IMG/VR virus record: IMGVR_UViG_3300025872_000046
Span: 19,468-83,467 of that record
From: a virus
Length of the DNA: 64,000 nt
Direction: 5' to 3' (one strand)
The first letter of the stretch is position 1. Each line of letters opens with the position of its first letter. Positions 10,095-17,332 of the stretch are shown here, in pieces. Position numbers and translations under genes: made by a program. The notes below the pieces were generated by a model. That model did not search any database, was not told the origin of the DNA, and saw only the letters and a program-made list of their open reading frames with translations.

Positions 10095-11222
10095 GTGAGA
10101 GAAATAACTTTACTTCCGCAAGTGACAGGTTCGGGAAAGACAATCTCAATCAGGGAACGTCTGCAGACCCTCAAGAGTCCCCCAGAGGGCTCTTACTTAG
10201 TCGGGTCGACTTCTCCGGCCTCGACCTCACTCGAGGACCTTGTCACGGGTTTCTCGCTTGAGCTCCCACAGCTAGTCTCAAAAGAGATGCGAGCTGCTTA
10301 CGAGAAATATCTTGGTAGCAACGAGATCGATTGGAACCTCGCGCTTGGAGCGAGGGGTCTCGCTGCAGAGTTGAAGAGATATCGATCCGATGTGCTCGAG
10401 ATTGTTGAGGAAATGGAGTCTACGGGTTACGCAGAAGTCCTCATCAGGGGTCGCAGGATATTTGAGAACCTCCAACCGATCAGGGTTGATCCAGTGAGAG
10501 TGAGGTCTCTTGTCGATTCTGGTGAGCCTCTCGAGTCCTTCATTCCACCATCTGGCAATGAGTGCGAAAGGGTACGGTACACACACGGTACAAAGACGGG
10601 TCGGTTGAGGGTTGAGTCTGGTCCCCGCGTCCTCACCATGTCAAAGCAGCACAGGAATGTTCTCACGTCAAGGTATCCTGGTGGGAAAATTCTGAGCATT
10701 GACTTTGTCTCTCTTGAGCCCCGTCTCGCTCTCTTCGCAGTGGGCAAGAAGTCTGCTGGTGACGTTTATGACGAGATGTCGAGGCTGTCAGGCGAGTCTC
10801 GGGCAAAGACAAAGATAGCGACTCTCTCTTTCTTGTATGGCGCTGCCGCGACGGACGGAGTCGGCGACAGGCTCAAGCGACACGTCCGAGATTTCTTCAA
10901 CGTGAACGAGTTGCGCAGAAAGATTGAGGACTGTCAAGGTCGCAACGGCTACGGTAGGCCGCTTCAGGTCGAAGAGGAGCGTCTGCTAATACCTCACTGG
11001 GTGCAGTCAACTGCAGTGGACGTCTGCCTCCTCGGGTTCAGTGATCTTGCGCAGCGCCTCAGCGGTTTCGCTGACCCGCTTTTCCTCGTCCACGACGCGA
11101 TGTTCATTGACGTTCCCTCTGAGAACACTGGGATAATCTCAGAGATCGCATCTGAGGGAATAAAGGTTTCCCCTTACGGAAGGTTTCCCGTTTCTCTGAA
11201 TGGACTGGAGTTCACGGAATAG
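10095..11222 (+). CDS. Miniature family-A DNA polymerase (polymerase domain only)
   Basis: It encodes 375 residues from a GTG start; the start is uncertain because no clear RBS is seen. The family-A motifs appear in order: a TGRL motif (HGTKTGRLRVESGPRVL) near residues 167-185, motif A IDFVSLEPR near 200-210 (metal-binding Asp and the steric-gate Glu), motif B in R-AKTKIATLSFLYG near 235-250, and motif C as LVHDAMF near 335. Motif C reads HDA where Pol I has HDE. There is no 3'-5' or 5'-3' exonuclease domain, and fewer than 40 residues separate motifs A and B. It is far shorter than Pol I or T7 polymerase. A DnaE-type polymerase is encoded at 35089-38658, so this enzyme may fill gaps or process Okazaki fragments with the separate 5' nucleases. 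Activity is uncertain because of the motif C change. Confidence 0.83.
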   Translation: MREITLLPQVTGSGKTISIRERLQTLKSPPEGSYLVGSTSPASTSLEDLVTGFSLELPQLVSKEMRAAYEKYLGSNEIDWNLALGARGLAAELKRYRSDVLEIVEEMESTGYAEVLIRGRRIFENLQPIRVDPVRVRSLVDSGEPLESFIPPSGNECERVRYTHGTKTGRLRVESGPRVLTMSKQHRNVLTSRYPGGKILSIDFVSLEPRLALFAVGKKSAGDVYDEMSRLSGESRAKTKIATLSFLYGAAATDGVGDRLKRHVRDFFNVNELRRKIEDCQGRNGYGRPLQVEEERLLIPHWVQSTAVDVCLLGFSDLAQRLSGFADPLFLVHDAMFIDVPSENTGIISEIASEGIKVSPYGRFPVSLNGLEFTE

Positions 11223-11230
11223 TTATCGCC

Positions 11231-11731
11231 ATGGACACCTTGCAATTCATCAGACACCACACTCGTAAGATCCTCAGTGAGGAAGGGCCGAAGTACTCAA
11301 CGAGAAAAGGTCTTGGCGCAGGCAGAATCTCTGCGAAGGCGAGGCAATCACTCGGTCTTGCAGCCACGAATCCGACTGAGCTTCTTCGTCGGCTGAAGGT
11401 CGACAACTACAAGACAAAGGGAAACACCAAGCTCGATGAGGTCCTAAACTTCCTCATCGAGGTATTCACGAAGTCTGAGCTGGGCATCGCGTTTGAGAGG
11501 CCGCAGAAGGCAGACAAGGGAATCTCAATCCCAATAACAATGATCGCCGGTAAAACTCCAGCAGTGCCAAAGTCACAGGCACCTCGCTACGTGCAAGCGA
11601 CTCTTCTTGCCGCCACTTCAAATGGGCTGATAGATTTTGATTTTGTGAGAGACGACATCCAGCTCGGTGGCACGGGCAAAGAGCAGAAGGGAAGCGAGAA
11701 ATTTGCTGTCATAATCACCTACAAGGGTTGA
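11231..11731 (+). CDS. Hypothetical virion-type protein with N-terminal (L/I)xE motif
   Basis: It is 166 residues with no known domain. The N-terminus MDTLQFIRHHTRKILSEEG matches a short amphipathic helix ending in ILSE that recurs in many proteins of this phage. T4-type prohead proteases cut after (L/I)xE, so this may be a capsid-targeted or internal protein. A candidate -10 element (TAGTTA, 11220-11225) lies only 5 bases before the ATG and no RBS is evident. Confidence 0.65.
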   Translation: MDTLQFIRHHTRKILSEEGPKYSTRKGLGAGRISAKARQSLGLAATNPTELLRRLKVDNYKTKGNTKLDEVLNFLIEVFTKSELGIAFERPQKADKGISIPITMIAGKTPAVPKSQAPRYVQATLLAATSNGLIDFDFVRDDIQLGGTGKEQKGSEKFAVIITYKG

Positions 11732-11755
11732 ACTTCGACGGCAAGCTCTTAGAAT
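11728..11755 (+). promoter_or_regulatory. Candidate sigma-70-like promoter upstream of HD-like gene
   Basis: TTGAAC, 16-base spacer, TAGAAT. The -10 box ends 6 bases before the ATG at 11762, so a transcript would start at or very near the start codon (leaderless). The same TTGAAC-type -35 recurs before the SSB, RecA and DnaE genes. Confidence 0.5.
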
Positions 11756-11761
11756 CTTCTC

Positions 11762-12352
11762 ATGGAAGATCAACTCACTCAGCTCCAGGCCCGATACGAA
11801 AAGTTCTGCAAGCTCTCTCACTCTGCAGGTGAGGGGAGATCTTCACAAGTAAAGGAGATGGTAGAGTCTCTCGGTGAGAGGCTTCTCATGTGCCCAGGCT
11901 CTCTCAACGAGGGACAGCCCTGGAGCCGACCGGGCGGACTCATTGACCAGTCGATCGGCGTCACCATGAAGATGCGTTCCATCGCGAAAGCCCTGGAAAT
12001 CCAGGTCCCAACGGAGTCCCTCATCCTCGTGGGGCTCTTCCACAACATCGGCATGGTGGGCGGACCCCTCGAGGGTGAGGACTATCTCGTTGAGCAGGAC
12101 TCTGATTGGCATCGAAAGCAGGGCCGGCTCTACCGCTACAATGAGCATCTCCCGAAGATGCCGATCGCTCACAGGTCCCTCCACGTGCTACAGCACTTCG
12201 GTGTGTGCCTCTCAATGGACGAGTGGGTGGCAATTGCGACCTCGACGGGTCCCTCGAGGGAGGAGAATAGGTTCTACATCGGCTCTGAGCCGGACATTAG
12301 TGTACTTCTCACCCAGGCACGCCAGTGGATTCTCAAGGGGCATAATACTTAA
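11762..12352 (+). CDS. HD-superfamily-like protein (HN variant)
   Basis: It has 196 residues. The stretch LVGLFHNIGMVGG near residues 87-99 aligns with the LLHDLGKVG signature of HD phosphohydrolases, with Asn in place of the metal-binding Asp. A further His lies in PIAHRSLHVLQHF near 140-152. HD proteins hydrolyse nucleotides or cyclic nucleotides. The Asp-to-Asn change could weaken metal binding, so it may be a non-catalytic or divergent member. No RBS is visible; a promoter -10 box ends six bases before the ATG. It lies between a virion-type gene and replication genes. Confidence 0.5.
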   Translation: MEDQLTQLQARYEKFCKLSHSAGEGRSSQVKEMVESLGERLLMCPGSLNEGQPWSRPGGLIDQSIGVTMKMRSIAKALEIQVPTESLILVGLFHNIGMVGGPLEGEDYLVEQDSDWHRKQGRLYRYNEHLPKMPIAHRSLHVLQHFGVCLSMDEWVAIATSTGPSREENRFYIGSEPDISVLLTQARQWILKGHNT

Positions 12353-12355
12353 AGC

Positions 12356-12739
12356 ATGCACAGAGAACTACGGGCCATCATTCGAGAGATGATCGAGGAG
12401 ATCGAGGAGGAAGAGGGCCTCGACGAATTCTCTGGTGTCGCAGCTCTTGGCGGCGGTCCCGCCATGCCGCTCGGAACGGACGCTCACTATCCTGACTCAG
12501 AAATCGGGAAGAAGCGAAAGATCAAGGAGGCGAGCACAGTCTATTCTGCTGGCTCTGTCATAGTTTCTGGTGATTACGACGGAGACGGGAAACCTGATTC
12601 AACATTTGGGAAGGTCCCACGCACCCGTGAGCAGATGTACTATGACTCAGTCGAGAGACTCGCACGTTCATTCGGTGGGTCTGAAAGTCCTTTCGACTCT
12701 CATCACCACGTCAAGAAACATTTGACTCCGCGCTACTGA
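12356..12739 (+). CDS. Acidic hypothetical protein with Ca-binding-type loop
   Basis: It encodes 127 residues. The N-terminus (MHRELRAIIREMIEEIEEEE) has the recurring helix with IRE/IEE sites also found in other proteins of this phage. A DYDGDGKPD loop near residues 64-72 matches the DxDGDGxxD calcium-binding pattern seen in dockerin-like, thrombospondin-3-like and FG-GAP proteins. The C-terminal part is rich in Ser, Arg and His. It is probably virion-associated by the N-terminal motif; the function is unknown. Confidence 0.65.
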   Translation: MHRELRAIIREMIEEIEEEEGLDEFSGVAALGGGPAMPLGTDAHYPDSEIGKKRKIKEASTVYSAGSVIVSGDYDGDGKPDSTFGKVPRTREQMYYDSVERLARSFGGSESPFDSHHHVKKHLTPRY

Positions 12740-12764
12740 ACAACTCTACTACACTTTCTACAAT
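12736..12764 (+). promoter_or_regulatory. Candidate promoter of the SSB gene
   Basis: CTGAAC, 17-base spacer, TACAAT. The downstream bases CTCAATGT are identical to those after the TACAAT box at 59865, giving a shared 14-base string. The leader to the SSB start is about 80 bases. Confidence 0.55.
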
Positions 12765-12768
12765 CTCA

Positions 12769-12821
12769 ATGTGGATGGTTCCACAAAGAGGCATCCGGTA
12801 AGGGGCGACGCTTCCGGATGC
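12769..12821 (+). promoter_or_regulatory. SSB leader: 10-codon mini-ORF and two stem-loops
   Basis: An ATG at 12769 opens a ten-codon frame (MWMVPQRGIR, stop at 12799-12801). It overlaps a small hairpin (GTGGA-TGGT-TCCAC, 12771-12784) and runs into the left arm of a larger one (GCATCCGG 12791-12798 pairing with CCGGATGC 12814-12821). The mini-ORF stop lies directly after the left arm, so translating it would disrupt the large hairpin. This could control SSB expression, as T4 gp32 mRNA is controlled at its leader, but no mechanism is shown. Confidence 0.45.
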
Positions 12822-12852
12822 TAAACTCCCAACAATCAAGGACAAAAACAAC

Positions 12853-13680
12853 ATGGCAATCGATTTTGACGCAATCCGCAAGAAGCTCGGCCAGCTCTCC
12901 GGCCAGAACAAGAAGTCCGCAGTGACGTGGCGCCCCGAGGAGGGCAAGGACTACCAGGTCCGCATCATCGCCTTCCCGGACAACGACGGCCAGCCCTTCA
13001 AGGACCGCTGGTACTACTACGGCATCGGTGGTGACAAGGCTGGCGCTATCCTTGCTCCGTACCAGTTCGGTAAGAAGGATCCGATCCAAGACCTCATCAC
13101 GAAGCTCCGTGAGGACAACTCCGATGCTTCCCGCGAGCTCGCCAAGAAGCTCTACCCGAAGCTCCGCACCACTGCGGCGGTGGTTGTCCGCGGCGAGGAG
13201 GACAAGGGTGTCCGCCTCTGGTCCTTCGGCAAGATGATTTACCAGGACCTCCTGAAGCTCATGCTCGATGAGGATTACGGTGACATCACGGATCCCGAGG
13301 CCGGCCGCGATGTGAAGGTCTCCGTCAGCCGCGCTCCGGGCAAGGCGTTCGCGGATACGAAGGTGACTCCCCGCGCCACGCCGACTCCCCTCTCGAAGGA
13401 CTCGGCGCAGATGAAGCAGTGGCTCTCGGCGATCCCCCGCATGGAGGACTACGATGAGCTCCTCGGTGTGGAGGAGATCGAGAAGCGAGTGAATGACTGG
13501 CTCACGGGCGGTTCCTCCGAGACTCCTGCCGTGAAGGTCGAGACGAAGACCTCCTCGGCGGAAACCATCGATGATGACATCGCGGCGATGCGCTCCGGTG
13601 GCGGGGGCGGTGGGTCGAAGCCGAAGCCCAAGTCGAAGGCATTCGATGACCTCGATGACGCATTCGCAGAGCTCGAGTAG
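12853..13680 (+). CDS. Single-stranded DNA-binding protein (T4 gp32-like)
   Basis: It encodes 275 residues. The N-terminus FDAIRKKLGQLSGQNKK resembles the basic cooperativity segment of gp32-type proteins. A central OB-like core follows, with WRPEEGKDYQVRIIAFP and an aromatic cluster DRWYYYGIGG. The C-terminus has a flexible Gly/Lys/Pro linker (SGGGGGGSKPKPKSK) and a typical acidic tail (AFDDLDDAFAELE), which in SSBs recruits replication partners. It would coat single-stranded DNA in replication and recombination and work with RecA, helicase and 5' nuclease encoded just downstream. It has its own promoter, a structured leader and a strong hairpin after the stop, consistent with high expression. 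Codon use is noticeably more biased (C/G-ending) than in neighbours, as also seen in recA and the fibre gene at 28111. Confidence 0.85.
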   Translation: MAIDFDAIRKKLGQLSGQNKKSAVTWRPEEGKDYQVRIIAFPDNDGQPFKDRWYYYGIGGDKAGAILAPYQFGKKDPIQDLITKLREDNSDASRELAKKLYPKLRTTAAVVVRGEEDKGVRLWSFGKMIYQDLLKLMLDEDYGDITDPEAGRDVKVSVSRAPGKAFADTKVTPRATPTPLSKDSAQMKQWLSAIPRMEDYDELLGVEEIEKRVNDWLTGGSSETPAVKVETKTSSAETIDDDIAAMRSGGGGGGSKPKPKSKAFDDLDDAFAELE

Positions 13681-13702
13681 CTCAAACCGGCTCTAACGAG
13701 CC

Positions 13703-13736
13703 TTCACCCCGGGTTTCGGCCCGGGGTGAACACTTT
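13703..13736 (+). terminator. Hairpin terminator after SSB gene
   Basis: TTCACCCCGGG (13703-13713) pairs perfectly with CCCGGGGTGAA (13720-13730) around a six-base loop, followed by CACTTT. The U-tract is weak, so termination may be partial. The right arm overlaps the -35 box of the recA promoter. Confidence 0.7.
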
Positions 13737-13753
13737 AAGGCGCCGATTAGAAT
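13726..13753 (+). promoter_or_regulatory. Candidate promoter of the RecA gene
   Basis: GTGAAC, 16-base spacer, TAGAAT, followed after 8 bases by AGGAGG and the ATG at 13772. The -35 box is embedded in the 3' arm of the SSB terminator hairpin. Confidence 0.5.
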
Positions 13754-13771
13754 CAGTAAGCAGGAGGACAA

Positions 13772-14983
13772 ATGTCAAGAAGGAAGCTGCCCCTCACTGA
13801 GGGCACCACGAATCCCACCGATGACTTCACTTCGGATCTCATCGACTCTCTCAACCGGGACCTCGGCCACCGGGTCGCGTACAATCTCGCATCGGACCAG
13901 TCGCCCACCCACGTGAAGCGGTGGATCTCTACGGGTTCGAAGCAGCTCGATTACATTGTGGCGAATCGACGCGATGGTGGACTCCCCGAGGGTCGAATCG
14001 TCGAGATCTTTGGCCCGCCCTCGATCGGTAAGAGCCACATCGCGACTCACATTGCCCGCTCCACCCAGAAGATGGGCGGGATCGTGGTCTACATCGACAC
14101 CGAGAATGCCACGAACCCAGAGAACCTGCAGGCGCTCGGTGTCGACATCTCGAAGCGTTTCGTGTACGTCGATACTCACTGCACCGAAGAGGTCTTCGAC
14201 ATTGCCGAGAAGACGGTCCTGAAGGCGAAGGCGCTCAACAAGGACGTCCCCATCACCATCATCTGGGACTCGGTCGCTGCCTCCTCCCCGAAGGCTGAGC
14301 TCGAGGGTGCCTACGACAAGGACACCATCGGTCTCCAGGCCCGCGTGATCTCGAAGGCGATGCGCAAGATCACTGGCGTCATCGGTGACCAGTCCGTCCT
14401 CTTCGTCTGTCTCAATCAGATCCGCACGAAGATCGGTGTGATGTACGGAGACCCGACTGCGGTGCCGGGTGGCAACGCGATCCCGTTCCACTCCTCTGTC
14501 CGCATCAAGCTCGGTGCTGGACAGCAGATCAAGGGACCGAACGACTCTGTCATCGGCATCAACGTCTCCGCGAAGACGATCAAGAACAAGGTCGGGCCGC
14601 CCTTCCGCGCAGCGAGCTTCCGAATCATCTTCGGCAAGGGGATCGAGGAGCACGAGGAGATCTTTGACATCCTGCGTCAGCACGGTCCCGATATGGTCGA
14701 CAACCACCAGGTGACAGTCGAGGGCACGGGTGCCTGGAAGACTCTCAGCGTCGTCAATGAGAAGAACGAGAATGTCATCACGAAGAAGTTCCACAAGCCC
14801 GATTTCCTCGAGCTCATGAACGATCCGAAGTACAAGCCGTGGATCGACGGACTCCTCGAGCGTGCCATGACTCGAACTGCGCTGAAGGCTGAGGATGTCG
14901 ACATCGATCCTGAGTCCTACGAGGAAGTTCGCTCTCTCGCTGATCAACTCACCGAGTCTGGATACGATATCTCACCGGAATGA
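13772..14983 (+). CDS. recA: RecA/UvsX-type recombinase
   Basis: It encodes 403 residues with a strong AGGAGG RBS. Walker A is EIFGPPSIGKS (near 78-88), followed by VVYIDTENATNPE (the RecA YIDTE segment) and Walker B TIIWDSVAASSPKAELEG. LNQIRTKIGVMYGDPTAVPGG matches the conserved RecA LxQxR-K-GxxFGxPxxxxGG loop 2 region. It polymerises on single-stranded DNA and promotes strand exchange, for repair and recombination-dependent replication. The motif wording is closer to cellular RecA than to T4 UvsX. The next gene starts within its stop codon (ATGA), which couples it to the 5' nuclease. Confidence 0.93.
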   Translation: MSRRKLPLTEGTTNPTDDFTSDLIDSLNRDLGHRVAYNLASDQSPTHVKRWISTGSKQLDYIVANRRDGGLPEGRIVEIFGPPSIGKSHIATHIARSTQKMGGIVVYIDTENATNPENLQALGVDISKRFVYVDTHCTEEVFDIAEKTVLKAKALNKDVPITIIWDSVAASSPKAELEGAYDKDTIGLQARVISKAMRKITGVIGDQSVLFVCLNQIRTKIGVMYGDPTAVPGGNAIPFHSSVRIKLGAGQQIKGPNDSVIGINVSAKTIKNKVGPPFRAASFRIIFGKGIEEHEEIFDILRQHGPDMVDNHQVTVEGTGAWKTLSVVNEKNENVITKKFHKPDFLELMNDPKYKPWIDGLLERAMTRTALKAEDVDIDPESYEEVRSLADQLTESGYDISPE

Positions 14984-15954
14984 AAATGCAGGACGAACGC
15001 CCAGTCCTACTCATCGACGCCTACAACCTGTTCATTCGCAATTTCTGCGCTAACCCGCTGATGGCGGATGGACAGCACGTGGGCGGAGTTGTGGGGTTCC
15101 TACAGTCACTGAATTCTCTCATAGCTGCTCACAGGCCGAAGGAGTGCGTCGTCGTCTGGGAGGGTGGAGGTTCGACCCGGAGGCGGGACATCTATCCTGA
15201 CTACAAGGCAAAGCGTCGTCCCGTAAAGCTCAACAGGTTCCACGAGGGTGACATTCCAGACACTCTCGAGAACAGGAACTGGCAGGTGAAACTGCTCATC
15301 CACGTCATGAGGAACCTCCCGGTCAGGCAGGTCTACGTCTCTGACTGCGAGGCGGATGACGTCATCGGCTACCTCGCAAAATACTCATACTCACGATCAC
15401 GGGTGCTGATCGTCTCCTCAGATCATGATTACTTACAGCTGGTGGACGATCGGATCACGATATGGTCTCCTACACTGAGATCGATTGTGACGAGAGAGTC
15501 TGTCAAGGAGAAGACCGGGATATGGCCGCACAACCTTCTCGTCGCCCGCTGTTTCTGTGGCGACACATCAGACGCACTGCCGGGAGTGAAAGGTCTCGGT
15601 TTGAGGACGATGGTCAAGCGTTTCCCAGAGCTCGCTGGGGACGAAGAGGTAAAGCTCGAACAGATAATCGAGAAGGCGAGCTCCATGCCCGACAAGTCTC
15701 CCAAGGTTTACGCACAGGTGAAAAACAGCGCAGACCTGGGTAGAATGAACTGGAAATTGATGAAGTTGGATGTCTCGAACCTCAGCTGGAACCAAGTCTC
15801 GAAAGTGAACGGTGCAGTCGAAAACTCCCTTCCCGAAGGGAACAAGATTGAGCTCATACGTTCCTTAATCAAGGCTGGGATCAAGACATTCGACGTCGAT
15901 CGACTCTATCTCAACGCAACAGTAAACCTCAAGGCGGCAAAGCAGAATGTCTGA
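14980..15954 (+). CDS. 5'-3' exonuclease / flap endonuclease (RNase H-like, Pol I 5'-nuclease family)
   Basis: It has 324 residues. It opens with LLIDAYNLFIRNF (first active-site Asp), followed by RRRDIYPDYKAKRRP, the family YKxxR segment. SDCEADDVIGYLA supplies the acidic cluster and VSSDHDYLQL the SxDxDxxQL motif. The helix-hairpin-helix region is CGDTSDALPGVKGLGLRT. The enzyme would remove RNA primers and 5' flaps from Okazaki fragments. It lies in the recA-helicase operon, with ATGA overlap upstream and an 8-base overlap with the helicase gene. A second, divergent member is encoded at 54875-55693. Confidence 0.9.
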   Translation: MKMQDERPVLLIDAYNLFIRNFCANPLMADGQHVGGVVGFLQSLNSLIAAHRPKECVVVWEGGGSTRRRDIYPDYKAKRRPVKLNRFHEGDIPDTLENRNWQVKLLIHVMRNLPVRQVYVSDCEADDVIGYLAKYSYSRSRVLIVSSDHDYLQLVDDRITIWSPTLRSIVTRESVKEKTGIWPHNLLVARCFCGDTSDALPGVKGLGLRTMVKRFPELAGDEEVKLEQIIEKASSMPDKSPKVYAQVKNSADLGRMNWKLMKLDVSNLSWNQVSKVNGAVENSLPEGNKIELIRSLIKAGIKTFDVDRLYLNATVNLKAAKQNV

Positions 15955-17332
15955 GTTCAATCCGGGTGAAGCCCTGTTCAAGCAATACGGGAAGGCTTTC
16001 CAAGAGAAAATCTTCCAAGGTCTCTTGACTGACCACACGTGGGCAGCACAGATGACCGAGGTGATGAAGCCTGTCTACTTCGATCTCAAGTACCTCGCGT
16101 TTCTCAGCGACAAGTACTTCAAGTACCACACGAAGTACAAGGCTTTCCCGACGATGTCTCTCCTCATCTCGATCATCAAGGACGAGCTAAAGGAGCAGAA
16201 CAACGCTGTCCTCAAGGAACAGATCGTTGAGTACCTCGGTCGCATGCGGACTTCTCCCGACATGGGCGACATTGCCTATGTGAAGGACAAGTCACTCGAC
16301 TTCTGCAGAAAGCAGGCACTTCGTGAGGCGCTTGAGAAGTCCGTTGAGCTCATCTCAGGTGACAAGTACGATGCCGTTGTCGATCTCATGCGCAAGGCGG
16401 TTTCCGTCGGTCTACCCACTTCTGTCGGTCATGACTTCTTCGAGGATGCAGAGGCCCGCTTTGTGAAGATCAATCGTCTCGCTTGCCCGACTGGTCTCGA
16501 GCAGCTCGACCAGAAGACCGTTCTCAACGGTGGACTCGGTCGAGGTGAGCTCGGTGTCATTGTGGCGAACACTGGCGTCGGCAAGAGCCACATGCTGGTT
16601 GGACTCGGCGCGCAGGCTCTCAAGCTCGGCAAGAACGTCGTCCACTACACCTTTGAGCTCACAGAGACCGCGGTCGGAATCAGGTACGACTCTCACTTGA
16701 CTGGTATTGCTTCCAACGAAATCCAGGACTCGAAGCAGGAGGTCCTTGACAAGTACAAGGAGATGGATCTCGGAAAGCTCATCATCAAGGAATACCCGAC
16801 AGGCGCAGCGACGGTGAACACGATCCGCAATCACCTTGAGAAGCTCTCGCTCCGTGGCTTCACTCCCAGCATGCTGCTCATCGACTATGCAGACATCATG
16901 CGTTCGAGCCGTGAGTATGATGCCCTCCGCCTTGAGCTGAAGCTCATCTACGAGGAGCTTCGCAACCTTGCGATGGAGAGGAACATTCCGATCTGGACTG
17001 CCTCTCAGGCGAACAGGGATTCGTCGAACGCAGATGTTGTCGGTCTCGAGAATATGTCAGAATCTTACGGAAAGGCGATGGTCGCCGATGTGGTTCTCTC
17101 ACTCTCTCGAAAGCCGACCGAGAAGGCGACCGGAGCTGGCCGACTCTTCGTGGCTAAGAATCGAGCGGGTCGGGACGGAATTCTCTTCCCAGTTCACATT
17201 GACACAGCGCGATCCACAATCAAGATCTTGGAAGAGAGCGAACTTACTCTTCAGGAAGCGTTGAACCAAGATGACAACGACCGGAAGAAGCTGATCAAGG
17301 AAAAGTGGACCCAGGTGATGGGAGCGAAGTAA
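15947..17332 (+). CDS. DnaB-type replicative helicase (T4 gp41-like)
   Basis: It encodes 461 residues. The N-terminal ~150 residues form a helical domain. The RecA-like motor carries Walker A VIVANTGVGKSHM (near 206-216), Walker B MLLIDYADIM, and IPIWTASQANR with an arginine-finger-like segment FVAKNRAGRDG near the C-terminus. It would unwind duplex DNA 5'-3' at the fork as a hexamer. It overlaps the 5' nuclease gene upstream and the RNR gene starts in its stop (TAATG). No separate primase gene was recognised in this window. Confidence 0.9.
   Translation: MSEFNPGEALFKQYGKAFQEKIFQGLLTDHTWAAQMTEVMKPVYFDLKYLAFLSDKYFKYHTKYKAFPTMSLLISIIKDELKEQNNAVLKEQIVEYLGRMRTSPDMGDIAYVKDKSLDFCRKQALREALEKSVELISGDKYDAVVDLMRKAVSVGLPTSVGHDFFEDAEARFVKINRLACPTGLEQLDQKTVLNGGLGRGELGVIVANTGVGKSHMLVGLGAQALKLGKNVVHYTFELTETAVGIRYDSHLTGIASNEIQDSKQEVLDKYKEMDLGKLIIKEYPTGAATVNTIRNHLEKLSLRGFTPSMLLIDYADIMRSSREYDALRLELKLIYEELRNLAMERNIPIWTASQANRDSSNADVVGLENMSESYGKAMVADVVLSLSRKPTEKATGAGRLFVAKNRAGRDGILFPVHIDTARSTIKILEESELTLQEALNQDDNDRKKLIKEKWTQVMGAK

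Noticed and set aside
10122-10145. P-loop-like TGSGKT near the start of the family-A polymerase
   Set aside because: The spacing does not give GxxxxGK(S/T) and no Walker B follows; taken as chance.
10061-10261. 66-residue frame overlapping the hub stop and the polymerase start
   Set aside because: It mostly shadows the polymerase N-terminus in another frame and has no plausible protein features, although its GTGA overlap looks like a normal coupling site.
13775-14947. 390-residue minus-strand open frame
   Set aside because: Antisense shadow of recA, which has all its motifs and strong codon bias.
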